From CAISIP01 sp031396205 (GTDB taxonomy: Bacteria > Pseudomonadota > Gammaproteobacteria > Burkholderiales > Burkholderiaceae_C): DNA of 64,000 bases. Under the pieces are notes generated by a model that worked only from the letters and a program-made list of their open reading frames with translations, did not search any database and was not told where the DNA came from. Position numbers and translations under genes: made by a program. How positions within the stretch are numbered: the stretch's first letter is position 1; each line of letters opens with the position of its first letter. The DNA lies in assembly GCA_031396205.1 (NCBI GenBank), contig JANNKH010000096.1, forward strand, positions 61,047 through 125,046, read 5' to 3'. Shown in pieces: positions 17,809-26,520 of the stretch.

Positions 17809-19334
17809 GCGGTTTCTCCCGGCTGCGCGAACGACTCCAGGTTGATGGCCCGCACTCCCTGGCTCTCCAGCCACAGGCGCTGCATCAGGTTGCCCAGCAC
17901 CGCGCTGCGGTAACCCGCGCTGGCGCGCATATCCGAGATCGGCTGGAATTCGCTGCGCAACGCCAGTGCGGCCGCATTTGCCTGCGCCTGGCTCCAGCGC
18001 TGGCCCTGCAGCACGGCCTCGGCGCGCCGGGCACGCACGGGTGTGGCTGCCACGCCGCCCACGCCGATCGACGCCGACACCACCTGTCCATGGTCGATGT
18101 GCAGCCGCACGGCCAGGCAGATCGCCGATATGTCGTCGTCAAAGCGTTTGGAGATTTTGTAGACGCGCAAAAACTCGCCATCCACCGGCAATGGCAGCTT
18201 GACCCAAGCCAGGATCTCGTCGGCGGCCATGCGGTTCTGGCGATAGCCGGTGTACAGCGCCTCGAGTGGCATCTCGCGGTGGCCGCGGCTGCTCATCAAC
18301 ACCACGCTGGCGCCCAGCGCGATCAGCAGTGGCATGCTGTCGCCGATCGGCGACCCATTGGCCACGTTGCCGCCCAGGGTGCCGGAGTTGCGCACCGGCA
18401 GGCCGGCAAAACGATTGGCGAACACCTTCAACTGCGGTCGATCCTGCACCAGCGCCGCATAGGCGTCGGTCAGGCTGACGGCAGCGCCGATGGCGATGTG
18501 GTGCGGATAGCGCTCGATCTGGCGCAGCTCGGCGGCGCGGGTCACGTCGAGCACCGCGTCCAGGCGCATGTGCTGCTTGGTGACCCAAAGGCCGACGTCG
18601 GTGCATCCGGCCACGATCTGCACGTGCGGATGCGCGGCCCGCGCCTGCAACAGGGCGCGCAGCGAGCGGGGCGCGAGGTAGGTCGTACCGGCGGCATCAT
18701 GGGACTGGGCGGACAACGCCTGTGCCGGGTTTTTGCCGGTCGCATTGCAAACCGACGGCACCGCCTCTGCCTGGAGCGTCAGTTGCTGCAACTGACCGAT
18801 CAATGCTGCCTGGTCGAGTTTAGCCCGCGGGTAATCGGCCATGGTCTGCGCCGCGTCCAGGATCGGCCGGTAGCCGGTACAGCGGCACAGGTTGCCGGAG
18901 AGCTCCTCCTGGGCCAGCGCCCGCGTCACCAGACGCCCCTGTGCCACATGGTTCTGGTACATGCCGAACAGGCTCATGACAAAACCGGGCGTGCAAAAGC
19001 CGCATTGCGAGCCGTGGCACTGCACCATGGCCTCTTGTGCCGGATGCAGCTTGCCGTCGGCGCCGGCCAGATCTTCCACGGTCCACAGCGCCATGCCGTC
19101 GACCGAGTGGGCAAGGCGGATGCAGCTGTTGATGGCCCGAAAGCGCAGGCCGTCGCCATCGACTTCGCCCAGCACGACGGTACAGGCACCGCAGTCGCCC
19201 TCGCCGCAACCTTCTTTGGTGCCGGTGCAGGCCAGGTCCTCGCGCAGCACCTCGAGCAAGGTGCGGTCGGGCGTAACATTGTCCAGCGCGACAACGGCGC
19301 CGCGCCGGACAAAACGAATGGTCTTGCTGTTCAT
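17805..19334 (-). CDS. xdhA: Xanthine dehydrogenase small subunit (2Fe-2S and FAD)
   Basis: Takes electrons from the molybdenum centre through two 2Fe-2S clusters to FAD and NAD. The 509-residue product shows the plant-type cluster CTGTKEGCGEGDCGACT, the second cluster QCGFCTPGF with CRCTGYRPI, a linker, then the FAD domain (SGTLGGNVANGSPIGDS) and the C-terminal CO-dehydrogenase-flavoprotein-like domain. First gene of xdhAB; a divergent LysR gene is 130 bp upstream and may control it. Confidence 0.97.
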   Translation of the reverse strand: MNSKTIRFVRRGAVVALDNVTPDRTLLEVLREDLACTGTKEGCGEGDCGACTVVLGEVDGDGLRFRAINSCIRLAHSVDGMALWTVEDLAGADGKLHPAQEAMVQCHGSQCGFCTPGFVMSLFGMYQNHVAQGRLVTRALAQEELSGNLCRCTGYRPILDAAQTMADYPRAKLDQAALIGQLQQLTLQAEAVPSVCNATGKNPAQALSAQSHDAAGTTYLAPRSLRALLQARAAHPHVQIVAGCTDVGLWVTKQHMRLDAVLDVTRAAELRQIERYPHHIAIGAAVSLTDAYAALVQDRPQLKVFANRFAGLPVRNSGTLGGNVANGSPIGDSMPLLIALGASVVLMSSRGHREMPLEALYTGYRQNRMAADEILAWVKLPLPVDGEFLRVYKISKRFDDDISAICLAVRLHIDHGQVVSASIGVGGVAATPVRARRAEAVLQGQRWSQAQANAAALALRSEFQPISDMRASAGYRSAVLGNLMQRLWLESQGVRAINLESFAQPGETA

Positions 19335-19464
19335 GGTCTGTGTGACCGGCCGTGGCCGGTTGTGTTGCGCCGCAGCGCAGGGCGTGTCAGGTTATGTCGA
19401 AAGTAAGGCAAGTGGCAACCCCATGGCATACACGCTAGCATATGAGTGACATTGCACAGCCTGT

Positions 19465-20409
19465 ATGAGAGACCACACAATCTTCGACAAGATCGACCTT
19501 CATTTGATCAGGGTCTTGCATACCGTGTTGACAGAACGCAGTGTTTCCCGCGCCGCCATACGACTGGGTATGCACCAGCCGGCGGTCAGCGCGTCGCTCA
19601 AGCGCTTGCGCGACTTTGCCCAGGACCCCTTGCTGGTGCGTTCGGGCGGCGGCATGGTGCCCACCGAGGCAGGCGCGCGCATGATCGAGCCCAGTGCCAA
19701 CATATTGCGCGGCGCAGAGATGCTGTTTGCGGATGCGCGGGGCTTCGAGCCGGCCACTGCCCGTCACGACTTTTGTATTGCGGCCAGCGACTACCTGGAC
19801 AGCCAGTTCCTGCCGCGCCTGGTGAGCCAGCTCAAGGCCCAGGCGCCGCTGTGCCGGGTCGAAATCCAGACCCTGTCGCGCGATTCCGACTACCGGGCGC
19901 ACCTGGCCCAGGGCGAGGTGGACGTGGTTGTCGGCAACTGGAGCACGCCGCCCGAGGATCTGCATCTGGGCGCGCTGTTCGACGACGATGTCGTCTCCCT
20001 GGTCTCGAAACAGCACCCCGCTGTGCGCCGCGGCTGGAGCCAGCGGGATTGGCTGGCCGCCGAACATGTGGCGCCCGGCGCAACCCATCCAGGTGCCAAG
20101 GGCGTCATCGAGGAACACCTGGAGAAGCTGGGACTGGAGCGTAACGTCAGCGTGCGGGTTGCGCATTTCAGTCTGATTCCGGCCATGGTGGCATCAACCT
20201 TGCTGGTGTTGACGACCGGACGTGCTTATTGCCAGCGGTTTGTCGATCGCCTGCCGGTGCAGATTCTGGATTGCCCGGTTCCGTTTCCGCGCATGCGCTA
20301 TTACCAGCTCTGGCATGCGCGTAGCCATGCGTCGGCTGCCGGCCGTTGGTTGCGTGGGCGGATCAAGGCGGTCGCAGCCGGTTTGCCCGAGGAGCGGCCG
20401 CCCGGATAG
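19465..20409 (+). CDS. LysR-family transcriptional regulator
   Basis: A 314-residue LysR regulator. The N-terminal helix-turn-helix reads VLTERSVSRAAIRLGMHQPAVSASLKRL, followed by the linker helix and a periplasmic-binding-like effector domain. The divergent arrangement with xdhA is classic for LysR control of the neighbouring operon. The gene just downstream on the same strand is the purine-type ABC transporter, so it may control both. The ligand is unknown. Confidence 0.92.
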   Translation: MRDHTIFDKIDLHLIRVLHTVLTERSVSRAAIRLGMHQPAVSASLKRLRDFAQDPLLVRSGGGMVPTEAGARMIEPSANILRGAEMLFADARGFEPATARHDFCIAASDYLDSQFLPRLVSQLKAQAPLCRVEIQTLSRDSDYRAHLAQGEVDVVVGNWSTPPEDLHLGALFDDDVVSLVSKQHPAVRRGWSQRDWLAAEHVAPGATHPGAKGVIEEHLEKLGLERNVSVRVAHFSLIPAMVASTLLVLTTGRAYCQRFVDRLPVQILDCPVPFPRMRYYQLWHARSHASAAGRWLRGRIKAVAAGLPEERPPG

Positions 20410-20485
20410 CGGCAGCAACCCACCCATCGGGCAACGGGAGCCAATAATCAAGCGCCCTGGCGCAGATAACGAGAGACAAGCCAGT

Positions 20486-22009
20486 ATGACAACAACAAGC
20501 CCGCGACTGCAACTGAGTGGCATCACCAAACGCTATCCCTCGGTGGTGGCCAACAGTGCGGTATCGCTGACCGTGATGCCGGGGGAGACCCATGCGGTGC
20601 TCGGTGAGAACGGCGCCGGCAAGTCCACGCTGATGAAGATCATCTACGGCTCGGTCAAGCCCGACGCCGGCAGCGTGTCGTTCAATGGCCAGGTGGTGCA
20701 TATCCGCAACCCGCAGGAAGCGCGGGCGATGGGCATCAGCATGGTGTTCCAGCATTTCAGCCTGTTCGACACCATCACCGTGGCCGAGAACGTGTGGCTG
20801 GGGCTTTCCAGGACCTTGTCGCTGGCCGAGGTCACCCGCAGCATCGTCGCCAAGGCACAGGAATACGGGCTGGATCTCGACCCGGTGCGGCCGGTGCACA
20901 CGCTCAGCGTCGGCGAGATGCAGCGGGTAGAAATCATCCGCGCGCTGCTGACCAACCCCAAGTTGCTGATCCTGGACGAGCCAACCTCGGTGCTGACGCC
21001 CCAGGCGGTGGACAAGTTGTTCATCGTGCTCAAGAAACTCGCCTCCGAGGGCTGCAGCATCCTGTACATCAGCCACAAGCTGCACGAGATCCGCGAGCTT
21101 TGCACCGCCTGCACTGTTTTGCGTGGCGGCAAGGTCACCGGCGTGTGCAATCCGGCCGAGGAGTCCAATGCCTCGCTGTCACGCCTGATGATCGGTGCCG
21201 AACCGCCGCAACTGACCCACCGTGCACAACAACCCGGTGCGCCGGTGCTGCGGGTGTCATCACTGAGCCTGGAGCGCGAGGACCAGTTTGGCGTCGATCT
21301 GGACGGCATCTCGCTGCAGGTCTGCGCCGGGGAAGTGGTCGGCATTGCCGGCGTCTCGGGCAATGGCCAGCGCGAGCTGCTGTATGCGCTGTCGGGCGAA
21401 GACTGCCGCGCCAGCGCCGGCAGCATCCGGATGGGCGATACCGACATGGCGGCCCTGCACCCGGGTGCACGGCGCAAGCTGGGCCTGCATTTTGTGCCCG
21501 AGGAGCGGCTGGGCCGCGGGGCGGTGCCGACGCTGGGCCTGGCGCACAATCTGCTGCTCACGCGCAACGAGGCCTTGTCCGGCAGCATTCGCTGGATCCA
21601 CTTGGGCAGGCTGCGCGCACAGGCGGCCGACATCATCGCGCGCTTCAATGTCAAGGCCGGTGGACCGGATTCGGCCGCCCGCTCGCTGTCGGGCGGCAAT
21701 CTGCAGAAGTACATCGTGGGGCGCGAGATCGACGCCAAGCCCAGGCTGTTGATCGTCTCGCAGCCCACCTGGGGCGTCGACGTAGGTGCTTCGGCGCAGA
21801 TCCGCGGCGAAATCCTGGCGTTGCGCGACCAGGGTTGCGCCGTGCTGGTGGTCAGCGAGGAACTCGACGAACTGTTCGAGCTCAGCGACCGCCTGCACGT
21901 GATCGCCAAAGGGCAGCTGTCACCGTCGGTGCCGATCGCGCAGGCGACGATCGAGAAGATAGGCGAGTGGATGAGCGGTTTGTGGGAGTTGGATCATGCT
22001 CAAGCTTGA
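20486..22009 (+). CDS. ABC transporter ATP-binding protein, BMP/nucleoside type (double ATPase)
   Basis: Start at 20486 gives 507 residues with two fused ATPase domains. Domain 1 has Walker A GENGAGKST, signature LSVGEMQRVEI and Walker B LLILDEPTSVLTP. Domain 2 has GVSGNGQREL in place of a normal Walker A, signature LSGGNLQKYIVG and a changed Walker B region LLIVSQPTWGVDVG. One active and one degenerate site is the rule for this sugar/nucleoside-type family. It overlaps the first permease by 14 bp. Substrate, probably a nucleoside or purine, is inferred from the neighbours. Confidence 0.94.
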   Translation: MTTTSPRLQLSGITKRYPSVVANSAVSLTVMPGETHAVLGENGAGKSTLMKIIYGSVKPDAGSVSFNGQVVHIRNPQEARAMGISMVFQHFSLFDTITVAENVWLGLSRTLSLAEVTRSIVAKAQEYGLDLDPVRPVHTLSVGEMQRVEIIRALLTNPKLLILDEPTSVLTPQAVDKLFIVLKKLASEGCSILYISHKLHEIRELCTACTVLRGGKVTGVCNPAEESNASLSRLMIGAEPPQLTHRAQQPGAPVLRVSSLSLEREDQFGVDLDGISLQVCAGEVVGIAGVSGNGQRELLYALSGEDCRASAGSIRMGDTDMAALHPGARRKLGLHFVPEERLGRGAVPTLGLAHNLLLTRNEALSGSIRWIHLGRLRAQAADIIARFNVKAGGPDSAARSLSGGNLQKYIVGREIDAKPRLLIVSQPTWGVDVGASAQIRGEILALRDQGCAVLVVSEELDELFELSDRLHVIAKGQLSPSVPIAQATIEKIGEWMSGLWELDHAQA

Positions 22010-23063
22010 AGCGCGCCCCCAACCGTCGGGCTTCTGGAGCTATGGCTCGCCGATTCTGGCGTTGCTGGCCACGGTCGTGATCGGAATCGCGATGTTCGTG
22101 GCGCTGGGCAAGGATCCGTTGCGCGGCCTGGAGATGTTCTTCTGGCTGCCGATCAACAGCGGCTATGCGATCGGCGAGTTGCTGGTCAAGGCCACACCGC
22201 TGCTGATCATCGCGCTCGGGCTGGCGATCTGCTTTCGCTCCAATGTGTGGAACATCGGCGCCGAGGGCCAGTACATCATCGGCGCGATCTTCGCCGGTGG
22301 CGTGGCGTTGTTGGCCGATAAAGGCACCGGCGGCTGGATCGTGGTGCCGGTGGTGCTGGCCGGCGTGCTGGGCGGCATGTTGTGGGCCGGCATTACCGCG
22401 CTGCTGCGCGACCGCTTCAATGCCAACGAGATCCTGGTCAGCCTGATGCTGGTATACGTGGCCGCGCAGCTACTCAGCTACATGGTCGGCGGTCCGTGGA
22501 AGGACCCACAAGGATTCAACTTCCCGCAGACCCGCACCTTCGAGGCGATCACGCGCATTCCGCGCCTGTTCGACGGGTCCCGGGTCAGCATTGGCGTGAT
22601 CTTTGCCCTGGTCGGCGTGCTGGCGATGTGGGTGTTCCTGTTCCGCACCCGGGCTGGTTTTGCCCAACAGGTGGGCGGGCTGGCGCCGGCAGCGGCACGG
22701 TATGCCGGATATTCGTCGCGCCAGGCCTTGTGGACCGCACTGCTGATCTCCGGCGGCGCGGCAGGATTGGCCGGTGCGCTGGAAGTGGCCGGGCCGATCG
22801 GACAACTGACGACCTATCTGCCAGCCGGGTACGGATTTGCAGCCATCATCGTGGCCTATGTGGGACGGCTCCATCCGGTGGGCATGGTGTTCTCGGCCAT
22901 CCTGATGAGCATGTTCTATATTGGCGGCGAAATGGCGCAGTCGCGGCTGGGCCTGACCAAATCGCTGACCGGTGTGTTCCAGGGTTTGCTGTTGTTCAGC
23001 CTGCTGGCCTGCGACACATTGGTCAATTACCGGCTCAGGCTGGGCCGCTCGGGGAGCACATGA
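21996..23063 (+). CDS. ABC transporter permease 1 (BMP/nucleoside type)
   Basis: A 355-residue inner-membrane protein with about nine to ten hydrophobic helices, and the family segment FRSNVWNIGAEGQYIIGAI. It begins inside the ATPase gene (14-bp overlap) and ends with ATGA shared with the next permease, so all three are tightly coupled. It is the YufP/NupP-like half of a heterodimeric channel. Confidence 0.94.
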   Translation: MLKLEARPQPSGFWSYGSPILALLATVVIGIAMFVALGKDPLRGLEMFFWLPINSGYAIGELLVKATPLLIIALGLAICFRSNVWNIGAEGQYIIGAIFAGGVALLADKGTGGWIVVPVVLAGVLGGMLWAGITALLRDRFNANEILVSLMLVYVAAQLLSYMVGGPWKDPQGFNFPQTRTFEAITRIPRLFDGSRVSIGVIFALVGVLAMWVFLFRTRAGFAQQVGGLAPAAARYAGYSSRQALWTALLISGGAAGLAGALEVAGPIGQLTTYLPAGYGFAAIIVAYVGRLHPVGMVFSAILMSMFYIGGEMAQSRLGLTKSLTGVFQGLLLFSLLACDTLVNYRLRLGRSGST

Positions 23064-23983
23064 TGGAATCCTATTCACTGCTGATTGCTGCCACGCTCAA
23101 TGCCGGTACCGTGCTGGCGCTGGCCTCGCTGGGCTTGCTGATCAACGAGAAGGTCGGCATCGTCAACCTCGGCGCCGAGGGCATGATGCTGTGCGCGGCC
23201 ATCGCCGGGTTCGCCACCGTGGTGCATACCGGCAACGACTGGCTCGGCTTTGCCGCCGGCATCGCTGCCGGCGCGCTGCTGGCCGCGCTGTTCGGCCTGC
23301 TGGTGATCTGGCTCAACACCAACCAGTACGCGACCGGCCTGGCGCTGACGCTGTTTGGCGCGGGGTTCTCGGCCTTTGTCGGAACCGGCTATGTGCAGGC
23401 GCGCATGCCGGAGCGCCCGTCGTTCGCGCTGCCCTGGTTGTCCGACATTGCGCTGGTCGGCCCGGCGCTGTTTCGCCACCATCCGCTGGTCTACCTGACG
23501 GTGCTGCTCGCACTGGCACTGATCTGGTTCATGTACCGCACCCGCGCGGGGCTGGTGATGCGCAGCGTGGGCGAGAGCCCCGAGTCGGCGCATGCGCTGG
23601 GCTACCCCGTGCGGCGCATCCGCCTGCTGGCGGTGGTCGTGGGTGGGGCCATGTGCGGTCTGGCCGGCGCCTACCTGTCCATCATCTACACCCCGCTATG
23701 GGTCGAAGGCATGGTCTCGGGCAAGGGCTGGATTGCGCTGGCGCTGACCACCTTCGCCACCTGGCGGCCGGCACGGGTGTTGCTTGGTGCGTATCTGTTC
23801 GGAGGTGTGACCATGCTGCAGTTTCATTTGCAGGGAATTGGCGTGCAGGTTCCCAGCCAATTCCTGAGCATGTTGCCGTATGTGGCGACCATCGTCGTGC
23901 TGGCGCTGATATCCCGCAACCCGCAGTGGATCCGGATCAATATGCCGGCCTCCATCGGTAAACCGTTTTATCCCGGCTCATAA
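23060..23983 (+). CDS. ABC transporter permease 2 (BMP/nucleoside type)
   Basis: A 307-residue permease starting MMESYS at the ATGA overlap. It has the hallmark KVGIVNLGAEGMML near residue 40 and about eight to ten membrane helices, matching the YufQ/NupQ-like partner. It pairs with permease 1 and the double ATPase. The binding protein gene begins 37 bp after it. Confidence 0.94.
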   Translation: MMESYSLLIAATLNAGTVLALASLGLLINEKVGIVNLGAEGMMLCAAIAGFATVVHTGNDWLGFAAGIAAGALLAALFGLLVIWLNTNQYATGLALTLFGAGFSAFVGTGYVQARMPERPSFALPWLSDIALVGPALFRHHPLVYLTVLLALALIWFMYRTRAGLVMRSVGESPESAHALGYPVRRIRLLAVVVGGAMCGLAGAYLSIIYTPLWVEGMVSGKGWIALALTTFATWRPARVLLGAYLFGGVTMLQFHLQGIGVQVPSQFLSMLPYVATIVVLALISRNPQWIRINMPASIGKPFYPGS

Positions 23984-23994
23984 TCGGGTTTTTT
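23972..23994 (+). terminator. Weak hairpin plus T-tract between permease and binding-protein genes
   Basis: CCCG (23972-23975) pairs with CGGG (23985-23988) over a nine-base loop and is followed by six T residues. The stem is only 4 bp, so at most it attenuates transcription between the permease and the binding-protein gene. The stop codon lies within the loop. Confidence 0.3.
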
Positions 23995-24020
23995 GCTGAC
24001 TCCCCAAACAAAGGACAACC

Positions 24021-25199
24021 ATGACAGACATGCACAAACGATCTCTTTTCCAGGTGGCCGCGTTGTCGGCCATCGCGGCGGCCGTGTTGGTCGGCTGCGG
24101 CAAGAAGGAGGAGCCGGCTCCGGCCGCAGCCCCCGCGCCTGTGGCGGTAGCGCCGGCGCCAGCACCAGCCCCTGCGCCGGCCAAGGCCGAGCCGCTGAAA
24201 ATCGCCTTTGCCTATGTTGGCCCGGTGGGTGATGGCGGCTGGACTTATGCGCATGACCAGGGTCGCAAGGCGGTCGAGAAGGAGTTTGGTGACAAGGTCG
24301 TGACCTCGTTTGTCGAGAACGTACCTGAGTCGGCCGATGCCGAACGCGTGATTCGCGACATGGCCAGCCAGGGCAACAAGTTGATCTTCGGAACCACCTT
24401 CGGCTACATGGAGCCGATGCTCAAGGTCGCGCCCGAATTCAAGGACGTGAAATTCGAGCATGCCACCGGCTACAAGCAGGCCGAGAACATGCGTACCTTT
24501 GATAGCCGCACCTACGAAGGCGCCTACATGGCCGGTGTGATCGCCGGCAAGATGACCAAGAGCAACACGCTGGGCGTGGTGGCATCGATCCCGATTCCCG
24601 AGGTGATCCGCAATATCAACAGCTTCACGCTGGGCGCGCAGTCGAGCAATCCGAAGATCAAGACCAAGGTGGTGTGGGTCAACGAATGGTTCAACCCGCC
24701 CAAGGAGACCGAGGCCGCGACCTCGCTCATCAACGGCGGCGCGGACGTGCTGTTCCAGAACACCGATTCGCCTGCGGTGCTCAAGACCGCGCAGGACAAG
24801 GGCAAGCGCGCCTTTGGCTGGGATTCTGACATGACCGCGTACGGTCCCAAGGCCCACCTGGGCTCGGCCATCATCAACTGGGCGCCGTACTACATCCAGG
24901 CGACCAAAGAAGCACTAGACGGCAGTTGGAAGGGCGGCGGCGGCGTCTGGTGGGGTCACAAGGAGGGCGCCATCGACATGGTATCGATCGCCGACGACGT
25001 GCCGGCCGAGACCAAGGCCCGGATCGACGAGATCAAGAAGGGTCTGAAGGAGGGCAGCTTCTCGATCTGGAAAGGTCCGATGATGGGCCAGGACGGCAAG
25101 GAGATCCTGGCCAAGGATGCGGTGGCCGACGACAAATTCCTGGGCGGTGTGAACTTCTACGTCAAGGGCGTCGAAGGCAAGGTACCGGGAGGCAAATAA
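24021..25199 (+). CDS. BMP-family substrate-binding lipoprotein
   Basis: A 392-residue periplasmic lipoprotein of the basic membrane protein/Med family, for the ABC genes just upstream. A signal peptide ends in lipobox LVGC, followed by KKEEPAPAAAPAP and a long Pro-Ala tether. The mature domain begins KIAFAYVGPVGDGGWTYAHD, where Gly-Trp residues line the binding cleft in this family. AGGA lies before the ATG. Known relatives bind purine nucleosides or bases; here a purine is probable from context. Confidence 0.94.
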   Translation: MTDMHKRSLFQVAALSAIAAAVLVGCGKKEEPAPAAAPAPVAVAPAPAPAPAPAKAEPLKIAFAYVGPVGDGGWTYAHDQGRKAVEKEFGDKVVTSFVENVPESADAERVIRDMASQGNKLIFGTTFGYMEPMLKVAPEFKDVKFEHATGYKQAENMRTFDSRTYEGAYMAGVIAGKMTKSNTLGVVASIPIPEVIRNINSFTLGAQSSNPKIKTKVVWVNEWFNPPKETEAATSLINGGADVLFQNTDSPAVLKTAQDKGKRAFGWDSDMTAYGPKAHLGSAIINWAPYYIQATKEALDGSWKGGGGVWWGHKEGAIDMVSIADDVPAETKARIDEIKKGLKEGSFSIWKGPMMGQDGKEILAKDAVADDKFLGGVNFYVKGVEGKVPGGK

Positions 25200-25247
25200 G
25201 CGCTGGTAGCCCGATAGCCCCGTGCCCACGCGCGGGGCGCAAACAGC

Positions 25248-25271
25248 AAGGGCTGCCGACCGGCAGCCCTT
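25248..25271 (+). terminator. Rho-independent-type hairpin after the ABC operon
   Basis: AAGGGCTGCC pairs perfectly with GGCAGCCCTT around loop GACC, a 10-bp stem. There is only a short T run (TTT). It sits 48 bp after the binding-protein stop and just before the deaminase gene, so it may reduce readthrough. An ATG immediately after it (25275) is a poor start for that reason. Confidence 0.6.
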
Positions 25272-25295
25272 TGCATGTCGACCAAGGAGTCCCGC

Positions 25296-26333
25296 TTGAC
25301 AGTCAGACCCGTTGCCCCCGATCGCCTGCCGGACCTGTTGCGCGCGATGCCCAAGGCCGAATTGCACATGCATATCGAAGGCTCGCTGGAGCCGGAACTG
25401 ATCTTTGCACTGGCCAGGCGCAACGGCATGGTGCTGGACTACCCCGACGTGGAGTCGCTGCGCCGCGCCTATGTGTTCAACAACCTGCAAAGTTTCCTGG
25501 ACATCTACCACACCGGTACCACCGTGCTGCGCACCGAACAGGATTTTTACGACATGGCGCACGCCTACCTGGTGCGCGCCCATGCCGACAACGTGCTGCA
25601 CGCCGAGATATTCTTCGATACGCAGACCCACACCAGTCATGGACTGGACGCGGCAGTGGTGGTCAATGGCCTGCACCGAGCCTGTACGGATGCGGCAACC
25701 GAACTGGGCATCGACGCCTCGCTGATCATGTGTTTCCTGCGCCACCTCAGCGAACGCGAGGCGTTCGAGGCGTTGGAGCAGGTCTTGCCGCTGCGCGACA
25801 AGATCGTCGGTATCGGACTGGCGTCCAGTGAGTTGGGGCATCCGCCGGAAAAGTTCACGCAGGTGTTCGCGCGCTGCCGCGAACTGGGTTTTCGGCTGGT
25901 GGCCCATGCGGGCGAGGAAGGCCCGCCAGCCTACATCTGGAGTGCGTTGGATGCGCTCAAGGCGGAGCGGATCGACCACGGTGTGCAGGCGATCAACGAC
26001 AAGGCTCTGATGCAACGCCTGGCCAGCGAGAAAATCGCGCTGACCGTCTGCCCCTTGTCCAATCTCAAGCTGTGCGTCTTTGACAGCCTGGCGCAGCACA
26101 ATCTGGGCCGCCTGCTGGACGCCGGCATCGTTGCGACTGTCAACTCCGACGATCCGGCCTATTTTGGCGGCTACATCAATGAGAACTTCACGCAGACCTT
26201 TGCGGCGTTGAAGCTCTCCGGCCAGCAGGCCTGGCAATTGGCGGCGAACAGTTTTGACGCCAGCTTTGCCAGCGCCGAAACGCGGCGCCGATACGTCGAT
26301 CGCCTGAACGGCTGTTTCGAGACGTTCGAGTAG
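25296..26333 (+). CDS. Adenine deaminase of the adenosine-deaminase-like family
   Basis: Likely converts adenine to hypoxanthine, the XdhAB substrate. A TTG start is chosen because AAGGAG lies six bases before it; the upstream in-frame ATG at 25275 abuts a hairpin and has no ribosome site. The 345-residue product has metal ligands in ELHMHIEG, HAGEEGPP and NSDDPAYFGGY. The run RRAYVFNNLQSFLDIY with VLRTEQDFYD, and AYFGG after the Asp pair, match the Pseudomonas PA0148 type that was shown to deaminate adenine, not adenosine. Pipelines will often call it adenosine deaminase. Confidence 0.85.
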   Translation: MTVRPVAPDRLPDLLRAMPKAELHMHIEGSLEPELIFALARRNGMVLDYPDVESLRRAYVFNNLQSFLDIYHTGTTVLRTEQDFYDMAHAYLVRAHADNVLHAEIFFDTQTHTSHGLDAAVVVNGLHRACTDAATELGIDASLIMCFLRHLSEREAFEALEQVLPLRDKIVGIGLASSELGHPPEKFTQVFARCRELGFRLVAHAGEEGPPAYIWSALDALKAERIDHGVQAINDKALMQRLASEKIALTVCPLSNLKLCVFDSLAQHNLGRLLDAGIVATVNSDDPAYFGGYINENFTQTFAALKLSGQQAWQLAANSFDASFASAETRRRYVDRLNGCFETFE

Positions 26334-26466
26334 GCGGTATTGTTGGCGCCGATGGCCACCCGCGCGGCAGGGCACGGCTGATGCGGGGAGCCTGCGCCTG
26401 GGCGCGGTGTTCGTACACGAGAACGTCCGATGTCCAGCCGACCCGCCATCGGTAGAATACCCACGG

Positions 26467-26493
26467 GCCCGTCGCTCCATCGGGCTGCTTTTT
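26467..26493 (+). terminator. Short hairpin with T-tract before the second binding protein
   Basis: GCCCG (26467-26471) pairs with CGGGC (26481-26485), followed by TGCTTTTT. It lies between the adenine deaminase and the orphan binding-protein gene, 27 bp before that gene's start. A TAGAAT -10-like hexamer is at 26453-26458, so the hairpin could instead be in a leader transcript. Which is true cannot be read from sequence. Confidence 0.3.
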
Positions 26494-26520
26494 ACGCCTG
26501 GAGCCATGTAGAGGACCACC

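Noticed and set aside
17799..19406. 535-codon plus-strand open frame antisense to xdhA
   Set aside because: No ribosome site or motif; xdhA motifs on the other strand are unambiguous.
20410..20485. Possible purine riboswitch before the ABC operon
   Set aside because: No purine, preQ1 or guanidine aptamer pattern recognised; only 76 bp available.
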